Assembly: GCF_048771995.1 (NCBI RefSeq)
Contig: NC_133063.1
Span: 68,949,514 to 69,013,513 of the forward strand
Origin: Taeniopygia guttata
Taxonomy: Eukaryota; Chordata; Aves; Passeriformes; Estrildidae
Direction of reading: 5' to 3'
Length of the DNA: 64,000 nt
Made by a program: the position numbers and the translations under genes. This document shows, piece after piece, positions 62,031 through 64,000 of the stretch (positions are counted from its first letter, which is position 1; each line of letters begins with the position of its first letter). The notes beneath the pieces were generated by a model, which had not been told where the DNA came from, searched no databases, and was given only the letters and a program-made list of their open reading frames with translations.

Positions 62031-62394
62031 TGGAGGGGGAAGGCTTCGCAGTTCAAGTGAAAGAGGCTCTGTTGCAGCATTTATATAAAGAAGTTCACAG
62101 CACGTTCCAGGCATTCTCCCCTTTTGTTTTCCTACACTAACAAGGCACTGTTAGAAAGCATTGCTTGAAGTGGCTTCATTTGGTTTTGAGAGAATCATGC
62201 TCTGAAAAGCTTCTGAATCTTTGTTCAGTGTCCACAAAGCCAATGATTTTCCAGCACCACTGAAAGCTGAGGTTCTTCCAGCTGGGGAGCACCAGCCAGG
62301 AACTGAGATCCATTCACCCATATATCACCCCCTCCTTACTGAGGAGGAGTATTGGGGAAAAAAATAATAAACCTTTTGGATTGAGATAAGAACA

Positions 62395-62400
62395 CTTTAA
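62395..62400 (-). terminator. Possible poly(A) signal (ATTAAA) of the RING gene
   Basis: The common variant ATTAAA on the minus strand about 240 bases past the RING gene's stop codon. AT-rich surroundings make a chance match easy. Confidence 0.25.
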
Positions 62401-62559
62401 TAATTTAAAAAATAACAATACTATTAGGAATAATAATAATAGTAATGAAAAAGAGAGACAGAGATAAAATAACACCTCCATCGAATTCGTGCATTCACGT
62501 GCAGTATACGAAGGCGCTGTGAGAGAGGCGCTCTCCGGAAAGCCTCTGATGTTCACGCC

Positions 62560-63380
62560 GGGCGCATGAGGGCCGAAAGCCGTGCCCCAAGGACGGCAGG
62601 TCCCCCGGCAGGGCGGGCTGAGCTCTGCGCTGCAGCCTATGGGGCAGAGGTGTCAGAGGCTCTCGGAGTTCTCGCTCCGTGCCCTGGCGGCCGCCCCCTT
62701 CTCCTGGCCGCGGGCCGGCGGTGGGGCCGCGGGCGCAGCTGGTAGCGCCAGCGCGGGGATGCGCCGAGCTCGCCGTGCGCGGCCGCGGGGCTCTGCTGGC
62801 AGCCGGGCGGGCCGAGCACCAACTCCTGGTAGTCGTCGTCCGCCCTGACCGTGTGCAGGATGCGGCCGAAGCGCTGCCGGCAGAGCGGGCAGGCGGCGTG
62901 CACGGCGGCCCACTGCCGGATGCAGGCGAAGCAGAAGGTGTGCAGGCAGGTGTCCACGTGCGCCGCGTTGTCCACGTCGCCCAGGCAGATGGGGCACGGC
63001 CCGGCCGCCGCCGCCTCCCGCTGCCCCCCGCTCGTGGCGGCCGGCGCGGCGGAGCCGCTGTCGGGCAGAGCCTCGGCGGCTCCGCGCGCCATGGGCTGCC
63101 CAGAGACGGGCCCGCTGCCGGCGCTGCCCTGCGCCGGGAGCCGGGCAGCAGAGAAGGCCCCGAGCGTGGGCAGGGAGGGGAGACGGGGGCCTCTTGACGG
63201 GTCTCCTTGCAGGAAAAGGAGACTTTACTGGAAAGTGACCGAGCCGCCCTCAGCTGCCTTGGACACCTGCTTCCCCCTCCGTTCCCCCAGGCTGCCCCCA
63301 TTCCGGGAGGAATCTCCCTTCCGCGCTGCTCCTCCCCGCCTGTGGGCCTCAGGGTACCTGCGGGAGGCGGCCCGGGACAA
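62560..63380. promoter_or_regulatory. CpG-rich island covering the RING gene and its upstream flank
   Basis: GC and CpG density rise sharply over the RING ORF and about 290 bases upstream, which is compatible with a CpG promoter and a GC-rich coding exon. ORFs in the other frames and on the plus strand here are shadows. Confidence 0.6.
62637..63092 (-). CDS. Short TOPORS-like RING-finger protein, predicted E3 ubiquitin ligase
   Basis: A 151-residue intronless ORF starts at a true ATG in a good context (CCCATGG) and ends in TAG. Residues 33-71 form a C3HC4 RING: CPICL, ligands Cys33, Cys36, Cys49, His51, Cys54, Cys57, Cys68, Cys71 with spacing 2-12-1-2-2-10-2. The following FGRILHTVRADDDYQELVL is the TOPORS-type extension. 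The later RWRYQLR resembles the arginine-rich segment after the RING in TOPORS. TOPORS itself is a nuclear ubiquitin and SUMO ligase of about 1,000 residues, so this protein keeps only the RING and a short basic tail (about residues 114-134). That suggests a lineage-specific short paralogue, or a retrocopy that keeps its frame. An N-terminal Ala/Gly-rich leader is probably disordered. Ligase activity is inferred from the family; TOPORS-type is the closest match I recognise. Confidence 0.82.
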   Translation of the reverse strand: MARGAAEALPDSGSAAPAATSGGQREAAAAGPCPICLGDVDNAAHVDTCLHTFCFACIRQWAAVHAACPLCRQRFGRILHTVRADDDYQELVLGPPGCQQSPAAAHGELGASPRWRYQLRPRPHRRPAARRRGRPPGHGARTPRASDTSAP

Positions 63381-63384
63381 GTGG

Positions 63385-63924
63385 CTGGGAGCCCTCAGTG
63401 GTCCTGTGAGGCTGGGAGTCCTCAGTGCCGCTGTGGGGCTGGGAGCCCTCAGTGCCGCCGTGGGGCTGGGAGCCCTCAGTGCCGCTGTGGGGCTGGGAGC
63501 CCTCAGTACCACTGTGGGGCTGGGAGCCCTCAGTGCCCCTGTGGGGCTGGGAGCCCTCAGTGCCCCTGTGGGGCTGGGAGCCCTCAGTGCCGCTGTGGGG
63601 CTGGGAGCGCTCAGTGCCGCTGTGGGGCTGGGAGCCCTCAGTACCACTGTGGGGCTGGGAGCCCTCAGTGCCGCTGTGGGGCTGGGAGCGCTCAGTGCCC
63701 CTGTGGGGCTGGGAGCCCTCAGTGCCGCTGTGGGGCTGGGAGCGCTCAGTGCCCCTGTGGGGCTGGGAGCGCTCAGTGCCGCTGTGGGGCTGGGAGCGCT
63801 CAGTGCCGCTGTGGGGCTGGGGAGCCCTCAGTGCCGCTGTGGGGCTGGGAGCCCTCAGTGCCCCTGTGGGGCTGGGAGCCCTCAGTGCCCCTGTGGGGCT
63901 GGGAGCCCTCAGTGCTGCTTGGGG
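63385..63924 (+). repeat. Minisatellite, 27-bp unit, 20 copies
   Basis: The unit is CTGGGAGCCCTCAGTGCC followed by GCTGTGGGG. Twenty copies can be counted. Variation is confined to a few positions: CCC or GCG after GGGA, and GCCGCT, ACCACT or GCCCCT in the middle. The unit is a multiple of three, so most of the array stays open as VGLGALSAA on the plus strand and APSPTAALR on the minus strand. One extra G near 63818 shifts the plus frame. It sits about 290 bases upstream of the RING start codon. Confidence 0.97.
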
Positions 63925-64000
63925 CGCTGCCAGGGCAGGGCTGGGTCCTGCTGAAGGCCGGGCTGAGCGTGCGAGTGCAGGAGCCTGTGGCTGTTGCCTG

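Noticed and set aside
62495..63301. 268-codon minus-strand ORF overlapping the RING gene
   Set aside because: It is a different frame of the same GC-rich DNA and lacks the RING motif. The 151-codon frame has the zinc ligands.
62851..63954. 367-codon plus-strand ORF, the longest in the window
   Set aside because: It is antisense to the RING gene and then runs through the 27-bp minisatellite, whose unit is a multiple of three. The openness is a by-product of repeat length and GC content.

Overview
The window looks like nuclear DNA of a bird, probably a passerine. CR1 LINE copies are the dominant repeat, in both orientations. Most of the sequence is AT-rich and intronic or intergenic, interrupted by two very GC-rich CpG islands. 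No rRNA, tRNA, CRISPR or prokaryotic operon structure is visible. The passerine assignment is an inference from the CR1 types and LTR-like pieces.

Left part, about 1-27 kb. This is best read as the body of a multi-exon gene transcribed from the minus strand, with its promoter in the CpG island at about 26.5-27.7 kb. The exons are too short to show as long ORFs. I located them by splice signals, by the single open frame of each, and by phase. The upstream set is 25991-26033, 25285-25353, 23301-23331 and then 20949-21034, with 22585-22640 as a possible alternative last exon followed by an AATAAA. The distal set is 4754-4820, 2203-2228 and 118-228. Phases join without a stop inside each set. The link between the sets, the start codon and the identity of the protein are unresolved. 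Old CR1 pieces, an LTR-like piece and low-complexity tracts sit in the introns.

Middle part, about 27.7-51 kb. This is a dense CR1 landscape. It contains a 5'-truncated plus-strand copy with reverse transcriptase (32765-34613). It contains a plus-strand copy (37790-39343) inserted inside an older minus-strand copy and flanked by TACTCAT on both sides. It also contains a nearly complete minus-strand copy (about 41505-44620) that keeps remnants of the ORF1 esterase, endonuclease and reverse transcriptase. All visible coding regions are broken. A 187-bp block in the 33.9-kb and 42.0-kb copies differs at one base, although the flanking CR1 sequence has diverged. Weak signs of a spliced plus-strand transcript lie at 47-53 kb.

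Right part, about 51-64 kb. Mostly unannotatable AT-rich DNA comes first, then a promoter-like or LTR-like segment with three CCAAT boxes (61.7-62.0 kb). After that comes an intronless GC-rich minus-strand gene (62637-63092) encoding a 151-residue protein with a TOPORS-type RING finger. About 290 bp upstream of its start codon lies a minisatellite of 20 copies of a 27-bp unit.

I did not find a convincing new biological system. The best leads are the unrecognised spliced gene, the near-identical inverted CR1 block, the nested CR1 with clear target duplications, and the short TOPORS-like RING gene beside its minisatellite.
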